NCBI RefSeq assembly: GCF_000004075.3
Contig: NC_026659.2
Location: 24,446,272-24,510,271, forward strand
DNA from: Cucumis sativus
Taxonomy: Eukaryota > Streptophyta > Magnoliopsida > Cucurbitales > Cucurbitaceae
Length of the DNA: 64,000 nt
Direction: 5' to 3'
The notes beneath the pieces were generated by a model. It did no database searches. It was not told the origin of the DNA and saw only the letters and a program-made list of their open reading frames with translations. Positions 13,426 to 24,138 of this stretch are shown one piece after another; position 1 is the stretch's first letter, and each line of letters starts with the position of its first letter. A program made the translations under genes and the position numbers.

Positions 13426-16400
13426 ATGAGGAAGAAGCTCGATACCCGCTTTCCTGCTGTAAGTTCGTAATTTTTGGTTTTATACTTTCGATCCATTTCA
13501 TAATTCTGTTTTTGTTCTGCTTCTTACGAATTGAAGCCTTAATTTGTTTCGTTTATTAATTTCTGCGATTACGAAGAGATCATGGGCGTACAATTTCGTC
13601 CGGCGATTTGTGCAATTTTTTTTTTCTTTTTATATCGTTATTATCATCTGGTTGGTATGGTGCAACGTTTTGATGTATTCATGATATGAAGGGATTTTTA
13701 AAATAAAATAAAATAAAATATATGTATTTTTCCATTTGTTTGTCTCGGCCAATTAAGCTCACTCTGCAGTTTTGTTCATCTGCAACTTGTCCTGCTGGGT
13801 TCAAAGTATTAAATATTAGTTACGGATCTTTGTGATGAATTTAATCATTGTTGGTGTCCTATTATTGGTTGTTTTAACGCAGCTTTAAAAGTTTAAATTT
13901 ATGGCTTTTTTGTTCTGCGAGGGGGGTAATTCATAGTAATGGTTTGCAATAGTAGGGTTTTTCCTATTAAAAAAATTCATCTGTTATTTGATCCTACCAA
14001 ACAAAAGGGGCTGCTAAGAAAGAGGGCGGATTCAGAAAGGGCACAATGAACTATGATAGAGAGAAATCTTTGAAACAAATTGCATTAAGAAGCTCAAAGG
14101 GAGGCAGGGATTTTTCTTCCTAAATACCCTCCTGTTCCTATCTAACCAGACATGCCATGACATATAGAAACCCCCATCAAATTTGTGAAAGGGCATAACA
14201 GAGGAGGTGATTGTGTCCTCAAGATAGTAAACCACAAAAATCAACCAAAACTCTACCCTTTCCCTTTAAGTTTTGTGTCAATATAGGAACAGTTATTTTT
14301 TTTAAGACGACACTCAACATTCTTAAGTAAGTTGTAACGTTAAAATATTAGCTTTCATCCATATGTCTTATTTACTCACAAAATCTGTTCATTGTACTGA
14401 AGCTTTGAAATCTTCTTGAAAGTGTTAACTAAGATTCAATAACAAGACATACCTCTTGATTTTAATTTGTAACTGCTAAACTAGTGGAAAATACTCTATT
14501 GGGAAACCTAGAGATTAACCAGAAACCCGGGAGATGATTAGTTTCTGGGGTGTTTGGTGCGCTCCTACAGTCTCTACAATTGCTTCTATGAACAACACTT
14601 TTTTATTTGTGCCAATTGGAGTAGTTTTTGGCTTTGTTTTAGGCTTTGAAGAGTTGATTCGTTGATAAGGATCTCTGTCAATTTGTTTTGTCTGTCCTTT
14701 TGACAATTGACACGAATCATGCATATTGAAAGCCTTGGGTGTTTAAACTGGCATTTTCTTTCGCACACATCAGCTATCCTTTTCAAGTATAGAACTTCTA
14801 GAATATGAGTTCTGTAGATAATTTGATTAGTTCATAAATGTTTTGATTGGAAGCTTTTTCTTTTTTATCTTTTTGTTTATAATAATGGGACTTTTTCTTT
14901 CCATATTTTAGAATTTGGATGTAGGGGTCGTGGCTTACTTACTCTAATGAACTTGCAAGGACAGAACATCTTGATAGTTTACATAATGGTTTTGTGATGA
15001 CAATGTTCCTTCTTTTCCTCCTTTTTTTTTTCTTTTAATAAAAGATTGAACAGCCTCCGAGTTTTCTTTCATATGGCATTGATAATGTTTCATTAGACAT
15101 CTTGACTTACATTTTCTGGGCTGTTATTTTTTTGTTTCATTAAATTTTTTTTAAAATAGAATATAAAAAGTCTCCACATAGAATGCAAAAGAGACATGTA
15201 TTCTCATCCACAGGGTGTTCTTCAACAATTCTTTTTTTTGTTACCATTTACCAACGAACAGCCATGGTTCGACATCAAACATTACTCAAATGATTTCTTG
15301 AAACCAGGTGAAGAATGGTAGCTCAATACGTTGTGAATTGATTTCAAAGCACTGAATGAATTAACAGTCAATTCACTTACTTTTTGTTATTAGTGAATCT
15401 TACTAGTTACTGATGTGCGTACATCACTTTTTTCTGCTGCTCGATATAAATAGTCTTGTTACTTTTTTTGGCAATGATCATGATCAGGAGGCCCCCTTTC
15501 ATATTTAAATTAGATATCCATTGGCTTGGCTTTTACTTAATGATTTTAATTTCCCTATGTTTTTGGTTTTTTTTTTTTTTGGGGGGGGGGGATGTTTAAC
15601 ATAATAACATGTAAGAAATTTTCAAAGACCTTGTGGACTCACTTTCTTCAGTTAAACTGTGAGGAAGAATATTCATTTTAACTGAACATTAAACTTTCAA
15701 ATGAACCCTAACTTCGATTGGACATTCAGTTCATTGTTGTCTGATGAATGATTGTATTTGGCAGGCTCGAATTAAAAAGATAATGCAAGCAGATGAGGAT
15801 GTTGGAAAGATAGCATTGGCAGTGCCCGTTTTAGTTTGTAAGCAAACGATACAGATCATTCAGTCATATTTGATGCCATACTTTGTTCATTTAAAAAATA
15901 TATGATTGCTAATGTTTCTTCCACATTAATGCCAGCTAAAGCATTGGAACTGTTCCTGCAAGACCTCTGTGATCGTACATATGAGATAACTCTACAAAGA
16001 GGAGCAAAGACAATGAACTCTTTACACCTGTAAGAATATATTTTAACCAACCTTTTTTCTTTTTGGTTTTGAGACAACGATGTATTCAAGCTCCAAAAAC
16101 TTACGTTTCTTGTTGTTTAGACTCTTGTTTTGAATTTACCTTTAGCATCTAACTGGTTAATTCCTTGAGTGACATACAACCTTAAATGAGGAATTAGGTT
16201 AATTCCTCGTTTGGTTCCTCAAACTTGATTGCAATGTTTTTGGTTATCAATTCGTCTTAACATTATTTCAACTTTTATTACAGAAAGCACTGTGTACAAA
16301 GCTATAGTGTTTTCGATTTTCTGAGGGATATTGTTGGTCGGGTGCCAGATTATGGTCATGGTCATTCTGATGGTGCTGTTGATGATAGAAAGAGGAGGTA

Positions 16401-17319
16401 TGAAATACTTGTTTTCCTGTTACTATTATGTTAAGATCCATAGATTACTAAACGTGCTATATCTGATCAGGAAACCCCTTGGTGACGAGGGTAATGATTT
16501 TGACGAGTTGAAAAAGAGCAAGATGGTAATTATTCTTTCCTCCTAACGAATCAGCTTAATATTTGCTAAACTGCGTTTTATTTGACTTAGACAGCAAACC
16601 AAGACTTAAGAATTAGTAACTGTCACCCTAGCTCAGTCAGTGGTAATTGGCATGACCTTTTTTTCCTTAGAGGTGGAAATTTCAATTTGTTGTATTTGCA
16701 AAAAAAATAAGATTTAGTAATTGACATTTTTGTAGTGTCGTCAAATACATAATGAATTCACTGGACTGGTGAGATGAATGGAAAGATAAATCACAACTAG
16801 AATGAGAACATGATTTATTCTACTTTTTCTCCCCAGCATGACATGAGCCATGTCAGCACCGGTAGAGGAAGAGGAAGGGGACGAGGACGGGGTCGTGGAC
16901 GACCTGCTCGATCAGCCGAAAGGGACAACTACCAACCTAACCCTGATGTCGACCCTTGCACATCCATAGAGAACAGGAACAAGAACCCCAACCCCGATGT
17001 GCACATGGAACATCACGTCGAGCCTAGTGATACACCAAAAGAAGTTAGTGAAGCCAATCAAGCTATCCAAAACTTCGATCTTAATGCTGATGTCAGCACT
17101 AATGAAGACTCCAAGACAGTACCAGCAGCAGCAGTTTCAGATGCGCCCATCGAACCAGCTGCACCTACAACAACTACCGAGTCCGAGACTAAAGCAGCTG
17201 ATGAATTCCCTGCCTGGCCTCTTTCTGACGTGGACAAAATGGCAATTGATCCTCTCCAATATACACATCTCAGCTCAAGAGTAGATGAGGAAGAGGAAGA
17301 TTATGATGAAGAGGAGTAA
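13426..17319 (+). CDS. NF-YC11: NC2-alpha (Dr1-associated corepressor DRAP1; NF-YC11) histone-fold subunit
   Basis: Negative cofactor 2 alpha pairs with NC2-beta (Dr1) through an H2A-like histone fold, binds TBP on DNA and blocks preinitiation complex assembly; it acts in the nucleus. Six exons: 13426-13458, 15765-15837, 15936-16029, 16284-16397, 16471-16525, 16837-17319, all GT-AG, giving 272 residues. The histone fold spans roughly residues 7-90 (RFPAARIKKIMQADEDVGKI, then SKALELFLQDL, then KTMNSLHLKHCV). A basic DRKRRKP, a likely nuclear signal, follows. From about 121 there is a run of eight Gly-Arg pairs, and the C-terminus is acidic (DEEEEDYDEEE). Exon 1 is only 33 bp and intron 1 is 2.3 kb. 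It is tail to tail with the cystatin gene; from memory, Arabidopsis has the same neighbours (At3g12480 and At3g12490). Confidence 0.95.
14032..14270 (-). mobile_element. LINE (L1-type) ORF2 C-terminal fragment, antisense in intron 1 of NC2-alpha
   Basis: The minus strand encodes a short frame with the signature WHVWLDRNRRVFRKK followed by a leucine-rich stretch ending SLCPF. This resembles the W-x-x-W-x-x-RN-x-R-x-F motif at the end of plant LINE reverse-transcriptase ORF2, in the zf-RVT region. Only about 70 residues remain and no reverse-transcriptase core is visible, so it is a dead 3' fragment. Its orientation is opposite to the host gene. Confidence 0.5.
16629..16690 (+). repeat. tRNA-like (SINE-like) fragment in intron 5 of NC2-alpha
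   Basis: CCTAGCTCAGTCAGTGGTAA (16627-16646) looks like the D-arm/A-box of a tRNA. It is followed by CATGACC, a T-run and a degenerate B-box (TTAGAGGTGGAAATTTCAAT, 16667-16686). No acceptor or anticodon stem can be drawn, so I read it as a tRNA-derived SINE relic. Confidence 0.45.
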
Positions 17320-19114
17320 ACATGCTGGCTGACCGACCAGGCCGGGCTGGCCACAAGTGCCGAGAAACATCTGTTACTTGAAGCAAACTACATAGGAAGG
17401 AGAAGGTCTAAGTAGAGGAAAATAAGAAGAATCAGAGATTGGAGTTCAATCTATTACAATGTCCTATGTAGTTTATCATTTTCTGATATTTTTTTCCTTA
17501 AAATCTTAATGTTCTAAGTAAATGATTTCCCGATCTAACATTAGGTCTGTAGCTGTTGAAAGTAATAGCTTTGTTCATTATGTAATCCATGTGAAGAGTG
17601 TTAACCTTTGGGGTAAGGGTAGGGTTGTACTTTTTTCTTTCTTTCTTCTATGCATGTTAATTGTCAAAACCCTAATTAATTTACCTTTAAGATTACAGTA
17701 TTTTAGTTGAGAGTCCAACATTGCTCTCTCACACTATCATTGCTATTCTTGTCATTGTCATTGCTCAAGGTTTTTGTCTAATACACTTCCAATTATTTTT
17801 AGAACAAGTTAAATCACAAATCGATTAACTACCAAATATGCTCCAAAACGTGGAGTGATAGAAAAAGTTGAAAGAATTTTTGAGATATGGATAATAGAGG
17901 AAGTTCGAAAAATGTTTGAGATGTAAACTTCCTGAACAGAAAATGAAGTTCGAAGAATTTTTGAAATATGAGTAATAGAGGAAGTTCAAAGAATTTTCGA
18001 GATATGGGTAATAGAGGAGAAGAATTTTGGAAATATAGGTAATAAAGGAGGAAGTGCTGAAATATACTAAAAATGAAGGAGCAAGTGAATATTGCACAAA
18101 AATTTTCTGAATCTAGAGATAATAGAGGAGAAAATGAGACCGAAAATTCCTAAAGAAAATTTTCGAATACACGAAAATAGAAATTTCCTAAATTCACAAG
18201 AATAGAATAGGAAGAGAGGATTATTTTTTCTCGAAAATAGAGTAGGAAGAGAGAATTATTCTCTCTCCATTGACCAGAGGTCGGGGATGGTAATACATTC
18301 CCAAAAGAAAAAATATAATATATATGTATGTATAATGTATATCATTTATATTTATTTGTCAAAATAAGAAAACAAAATTGAAAATATTAATATATATGTA
18401 TATCTATTTATATTTCTTTGTCAAAATAAAAAAACAAAATTGAAAATAATTTTCCTCTCAACGGTGGAAAAAAAGGGATAGGGAACGGGGGGTGGCATCC
18501 CGTGGACATCTCTCTAATATGAACACCATCGAGGATTTGTAAATTGTCAGAAAGAAAGTAAAGGATTTGAATACTTAAAAAATATGTAGTTATTGTAATA
18601 AGATGGATTTGTTGTTGAGAGAAGTCTGAAGTCTTGAAAATGGTGTTTAGTGTGTCGATAGACAACACCAAGCCATACACTTCAAGTACGATAGATTATA
18701 TTTGATAAACACACCACATGATACTAATTTTCAATCCCAAATTAAGCTTAAATCCACATTAACTCTCATATCTGTGTGAGATTTTTAAAGGACTTTCTAA
18801 AACTAGGTCGAAAACGAAAAGGAACAGGTTCACTTCATAGTGTAAACCCAGAATTGAAAATATACCCACAATCCCTATGTTTTGTTTAGTTTTGTTGTTC
18901 ATACAATTCAAGCAAGGATTAAAGAAAGCAGATGAAAAGGAAACCACAGATCCAAAACCTAAGTAGTAAGTGGCTACATCATTGACCATGGTTTTTTTTA
19001 TGTATCAGCCTGACGACTCGAACTTCAAAAGAAGTTAAGAAGTATACAGCTTTAAAGGTTATATTGTACATAAACTTGTATTTTATTTAATTATATTGAA
19101 CCATCCAAACTCCC
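17320..19114. other. Convergent intergenic region between NC2-alpha and the cystatin
   Basis: Contains the 3' flanks of both convergent genes and no supported gene. Besides the tandem array listed separately, a roughly 75-bp direct repeat is visible at about 18345-18450 (both copies contain TTGTCAAAATAA followed by AACAAAATTGAAAAT). Short frames here are not family-like. Confidence 0.5.
17867..18135. repeat. Diverged minisatellite, unit about 36 bp
   Basis: At least five imperfect units follow the pattern GTTCGAAGAATTTTTGAGAT + ATGGGTAATAGAGGAA, starting near 17867, 17903, 17947, 17983 and 18019. Decayed copies may continue to about 18135. The second unit carries an extra AACTTCCTGAACAG insert. 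Confidence 0.7.
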
Positions 19115-22100
19115 TTAGGAATGATCTTGCACCATCTGATTTAGAAGGAAGTTACCTTCATTGTTCTTGTGGACCTCCACTTTGAACTTCTCTTCTTTAC
19201 TCCCTCTCTTCAGCTTTAGGAGCAAATCAAACTTTGCAGCATCTTCGATCACCTGTTCTCACGCCATCATGAATCTCTCATTAGTATTATGTAAATTGAT
19301 AAACAACATAATTAAAATGAACAAAAGGTATGTGATTTAGGATGTTGAGTTTTCACCAGAAGAAAATTTTCATAAAGTGTGAACATGGGGTATGAATGAA
19401 TGCCCTACCTTCTCGGGTTTAAAATGTTGGTCGTATTAATTTTGATAGAAGTGGTAGATTAGAAGTTAAGCTAATCAAAATGATATTAACATAAAAGCTT
19501 TAAAACAAATTATGGAAACACAACGAATACTACAAAAGTTCAAACTTAATGCCTTCTGGGATGAATGCTACCTTTACTTTCTGGTCAATCAAACATGTCT
19601 AAATTATAAAGGAACAAAGAATATACAGATGTTTTAGGTAAGGTTTTATCTAGTTGGAACCCCTCTCCTTTTGTAGGAATTTTGCGGATTTAGTTTTTTG
19701 TATGCCCTTGTTTTTCTTTCATGTAAATAAATAAAGATCTTTCTACGGGAAGCTAAGTCTTGCAGCTATTTCATTCTCTATAATGTAAGCCTCATTCCAA
19801 CCTCTCTCTATCTTGATGTGTTTTTCTAACTCAGAGCACACACATGTTCCATGTCTTTTCCAAACAACATTTAGGATAATAAAGCTTTCGTCTCTGTGGA
19901 ATGCCCTTTCAACGGTGGGGTTTGCTACAAACAAAAACTCAAAGCACACACATGTTTCATTTTATACGTTTTATTGTATTGGTGTCAATGTAAACAGCCT
20001 TTTAATGACTAAAGTATTTCTTTGTTGATTTCTAGTTGGAGGGCTCTTTTATGATCCACCTTTCAATGATGTGAATTTAGTCCTATTTCATCATCAATGA
20101 AAAAGACAAATCCTGATATCATAGATCAACTTCACAGTCTCATGATAACCAACTTAAACAGAGGTAAAAACATACAACATAAAAGGACAATAACCCACTT
20201 ACCTCTGCCTTGGCATGAATGATCTCCAGCAGTTCATATGGGACTAGAGAATTAGATCTCTGCTGGATGGTTCGAAGAGCATGCTGTGCTGCATCCTGAA
20301 CATGAGGATCATGTGGTGCCACTTCTCGCCATCCCTGGGGATGATCACCTAATTTCTAACCATGGTCAGTAGGATATTAAAGAAAACAATTGTCTGTAAA
20401 ATCAGTAACAAGACTTTCACATACATTTACAGCTTTTTAACCTGTAAGAATACAAACGAACATACAAGAACTAATGAATGCTTATGCTCTATAATAGAGC
20501 TACTAACATTTGCTAAATAGTTGACAATGCAAGTTCACAAGAATATCAACCCTTAGTAAATTAGAAAAGAAACAAAGCCACAACTTCAGATTTTATCAGT
20601 CTTCAAGAGGTTATGAATGACTTCAACTGAAAATAATCTCCAAAAAAACAGGTAGAATATGAGTCAACACATTTCCTTTGACACTGGTTCTATATTCAAA
20701 GCTATACTTTAAATTGTAATTGAAACTGCACTGCAGGAGTTAAAGAATGTCATTCACCTTTTTTTGCACCAAGATCAGAAGGAGTAATTGAGGGGACATC
20801 GCCTGCATGCTTAAACTCTTGCAATTCTTTAAAATTCATCCATGACTTCACCCAAACCTTAGCTTCATACAGCTTCTTTTTACCAGCCTCAACAACCTCA
20901 ACAGTAAGATGGTGTAATGTACCAGCAACTACCTGCTCTTTTGCCTTCACAACTCTCACAAACTCAAGAAGAGAATTCTGCAAAGGAATGGGAAGATAAT
21001 TACATCATACACATAAATAACATATGAGTTATACGTCTGCTGCATGAAAAGAGGAAATAGGAACAGGAGGAATTTTTAGTTGCAAACAACTACAATACCA
21101 TGCTTATGTGTGTCCAATTTGGAAATTTCCAACGAATTTATTGCGGATATTTGTCAAAGGAAAGTTTCCTCCTTAGTTATGGAAAAAGAGTCCATGAAAT
21201 TAAAATAGAACTTCCACTTAAAAGCTGAAATAAAACTTCAATACAAAATACTCAGAAATGAGAGAAAACTAATCTTTTAAACAGAAATGAAGTTAGTATA
21301 CATATACATTGGATTTGATAGTAAAAGGAGTTCTTATACTAAAATAAAATCAATATACAATTAGTTGGGATTTCATAGATAGAGTGTTTAAACTGAAAAA
21401 AAAATTAACATGAAACACTTGTGAGAAACGAAGAAACAAACTTCTCTTCTAAAGACATGGAAACGTGCTTGTTTAAGTAACTAGAAGTGATCAGAAGATA
21501 AATAGAAAATCACATCGTCATAGGGACCATTCGCTAACCTGGTCTCCATCAGCCTTGAAAAGATTAAAACGCCAATATGTTTCCAGTTATCATCTTATGG
21601 AAGATTGCAAGATTTTCATAATAAAAATTGAATGTTAATCCTAACTATTGATAGCCAGAAAGACTGGTTCAGTTTTTCGAACTTTTAGACGCGAATTCAA
21701 ATTCTATGGTCAATCTAAAAACACATTTTAAGCATATCCACTGTCCAAATCTAAAAACCATAGACAGTCAAGTTCCTTCTAAGAAATAATAATCATACCA
21801 CAGTCAACCGATCCAAATCTATCGAACAAAGAAAGACAAATAGAATCGTGCAGTTTTAGTTCAACACACATCCTCATACTAATCGACACCGACAGAAACC
21901 CACAGCCTCAAAATGCAGAACAAGTCAAACAAAATTCAAAATCGCGAAATGAATTCTGCCTGAAACACAGAAATCCACAGCACAACACACAACAAGAACA
22001 ATATTGACAACAAAAAGCACAGACGCCATCAGCGAGAATCAACGAAACGTGACAGAATAAAAAACACGGAGTAAGAAAAAAATTCACTTAGATAGATATC

Positions 22101-22364
22101 GAGAGAGAAGCTGTTTACCTCTTTCTTGTTGTGTTCCTCGACGGCAAAACGAGCGAGTTCATCAACATCGGCGGAGTTGGAAGCTCCCTGAGAATCGCGA
22201 ACGTCTCCAAGTGTGGACGCCATAAGGAGAGGATCGTCCTGGTCAGCGCAAAAGTGAGCTGATGCGTTACCTGCAAGAACAATGATCCCAGAGAAAAACA
22301 GCAGCAGCAACAACAACAAAGCAGATGATAATGGAGAAAACGAAATGGAAGTATCCTTGTTCAT
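19115..22364 (-). CDS. CYS6: Phytocystatin with C-terminal extension (cysteine proteinase inhibitor, CYS6 type)
   Basis: Inhibits papain-like (C1A) proteases with its N-terminal domain and probably legumains (C13, vacuolar processing enzymes) with its C-terminal domain. Four exons: 22364-22119, 20977-20758, 20348-20203, 19252-19115, all GT-AG; 249 residues. Residues 11-31 are strongly hydrophobic, so a signal peptide is likely, with cleavage near ASA (34-36). The phytocystatin alpha-helix motif [10 protein letters not shown] spans 70-79. The reactive-site loop QVVAG is at 97-101 and the second hairpin has Trp128. The extension carries SNSL (187-190), the motif known for legumain inhibition. 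A second in-frame Met (MASTLGD, residue 48, at 22223) after the signal peptide could start a cytosolic form. A CT-rich tract lies at 22441-22468, upstream of the start. Confidence 0.94.
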
Positions 22365-22683
22365 CAGAGAGGAGAGATGTTCGCAGTTCCTTTCATGTCT
22401 TTCGGTTTTGTCAAAAACTTCTACGCGGTGAGATATGAATGAGAATCTCTCTCTCTATCTCTATCTCCCTTGGCGCCACGATCGTAAAATGGGTATTCGT
22501 GCCAACTAAGAAACTGCGCCACGAAGCGATGCGTTTGGTTTAAGCATTTTATTTATTGGGCAAAGAATCAAATTTCTTTTGAATCTTCAATAGGTTTATT
22601 GGAAGTCAAATTGCACTCTCAACGTCTAGATATCAAGACACCGTCTTATGTACATTCGAGTATGTTAGATCCAAAATCCGAGT

Positions 22684-22765
22684 CCACCAATTAAATCAAA
22701 GTCAATCAATTGAAAAACAAAATTCCACAAATTAAATCAAACTCGATCAATTGAAAAACAAACTC
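22684..22765. repeat. Two-copy 41-bp tandem repeat
   Basis: Units start at 22684 and 22725 and read CCAC(C/A)AATTAAATCAAA(G/C)TC followed by (A/G)ATCAATTGAAAAACAAA. They differ at a handful of positions. A shorter third echo (CTCGATCGATTTTAAAGAG) follows. Confidence 0.7.
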
Positions 22766-23662
22766 GATCGATTTTAAAGAGTTTTGAATCGATAATTAAC
22801 TGATTTTTACTCATCAATGTGAGGATCGATTTATCTATTTAGAATCTTTTTGGATAAACATGTAAGGAGGTTTTATTATTATTATATCTACTAGGAAAAT
22901 ACTATATTTAAATTGGCCCATAATTCTTATTAAAGAAAATTCATTAGATCCAACTACCAACTCAAAGGGTAAGTTGAATAAAGTGATCATTTATTACATC
23001 TACTAGTAAATTCAAAGTCTTCGAAGGGGAAGAAATAAAAAGGCAATAATCCACCACAGAACCTACTCCCCAAATCCAACATTGAAACAAAGAGAGAGAT
23101 ACACCTTTTCCAACCAAATAAATTCGATAACAACATTATTCTTTTACCTAGATTAACCACAAGCTTTGTGTTTAATTCGATCTCGACGATGTTAGAAAGA
23201 AGAGAAACGATTAAAAATTTTATAGTTCAACCTAAAAAAAATAAGAGATTCAAAAGAGTCGAGAATCACTCTCTTACCTCATTACACTACTTTGTACTAT
23301 TCTAAGAAGCAAGGTAGAATGCCATATAATTTTTGTTTTATTTATAAATATTTTCAATAGTTTTAACCTTAAAACCAATTTGTTGCCATATAAATGTGAT
23401 TATATATATTAATATTTTGAACCTAAATGTTATATTTACAACTATCCCATTAAACTATGGAAAATAAATTTTTTAAAAAGTCATTCCACCCCTTGAAATA
23501 TCTGTTGATTTTAAAATCAAAAGATTTGATATCGATATTAAAATTTAATCAAAATCGTCAATATCATCATAAATTCATATGTAGATCCATTTTACACCAC
23601 TTGCTAAAATGTATAAATAGTGTTCCTCTTAAACGTTAATGCATAAAAAGGGCTAAAGAGAA

Positions 23663-23770
23663 GAGATCAACGAAGGCATAAAGCATAAACATGGTCTATT
23701 AAAGATACATTGTGTAGAGATCAACGAAGGCATAAAGCATAAACATGGTCTATTAAAGATACATTGTGTA
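23663..23770. repeat. Perfect two-copy 54-bp tandem duplication
   Basis: The unit beginning GAGATCAACGAAGGCATAAA and ending ATACATTGTGTA occurs at 23663-23716 and, unchanged, at 23717-23770. The absence of any mismatch suggests a recent duplication, or an assembly artefact. Confidence 0.9.
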
Positions 23771-24138
23771 CCATTGTTCATTATACATTGCAGTACACAA
23801 TTAACTCTCCCTTCTACGGAGAGAGAGAAAAAAAATAAGAAGAAGGAACTTAGGCCTTTGAGACTCTAAAGATGGGGAAGTACAAGGCCCCGCACAATAA
23901 TAGAAACTCAAGCGCTTCAAAAACAAGTGATAAAATAGTGAAAAGGCGGCGCTCGAGCTACTATAAAACATAGGGAGGGAAAAAACATGTGTCTCAGCCT
24001 CCCATTCGACATCCGACGAGTCGGGGAAAAAGTTACAGAACTTCCCCAGAAAAACAACTATTCTGAGAAAATATTAGTAAACTGACCTGAAGAAATACAT
24101 ACATTACATGGAGGTGTGAGCTTTTAGCTACCTGTTCT

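Larger units (their letters stand above)
22365..24138. other. Intergenic region between the cystatin and P450 genes
   Basis: Contains the cystatin promoter on the left and the 3' flank of the P450 gene on the right. No gene is supported. Two small tandem repeats (22684-22765 and 23663-23770) are listed separately. Confidence 0.5.
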
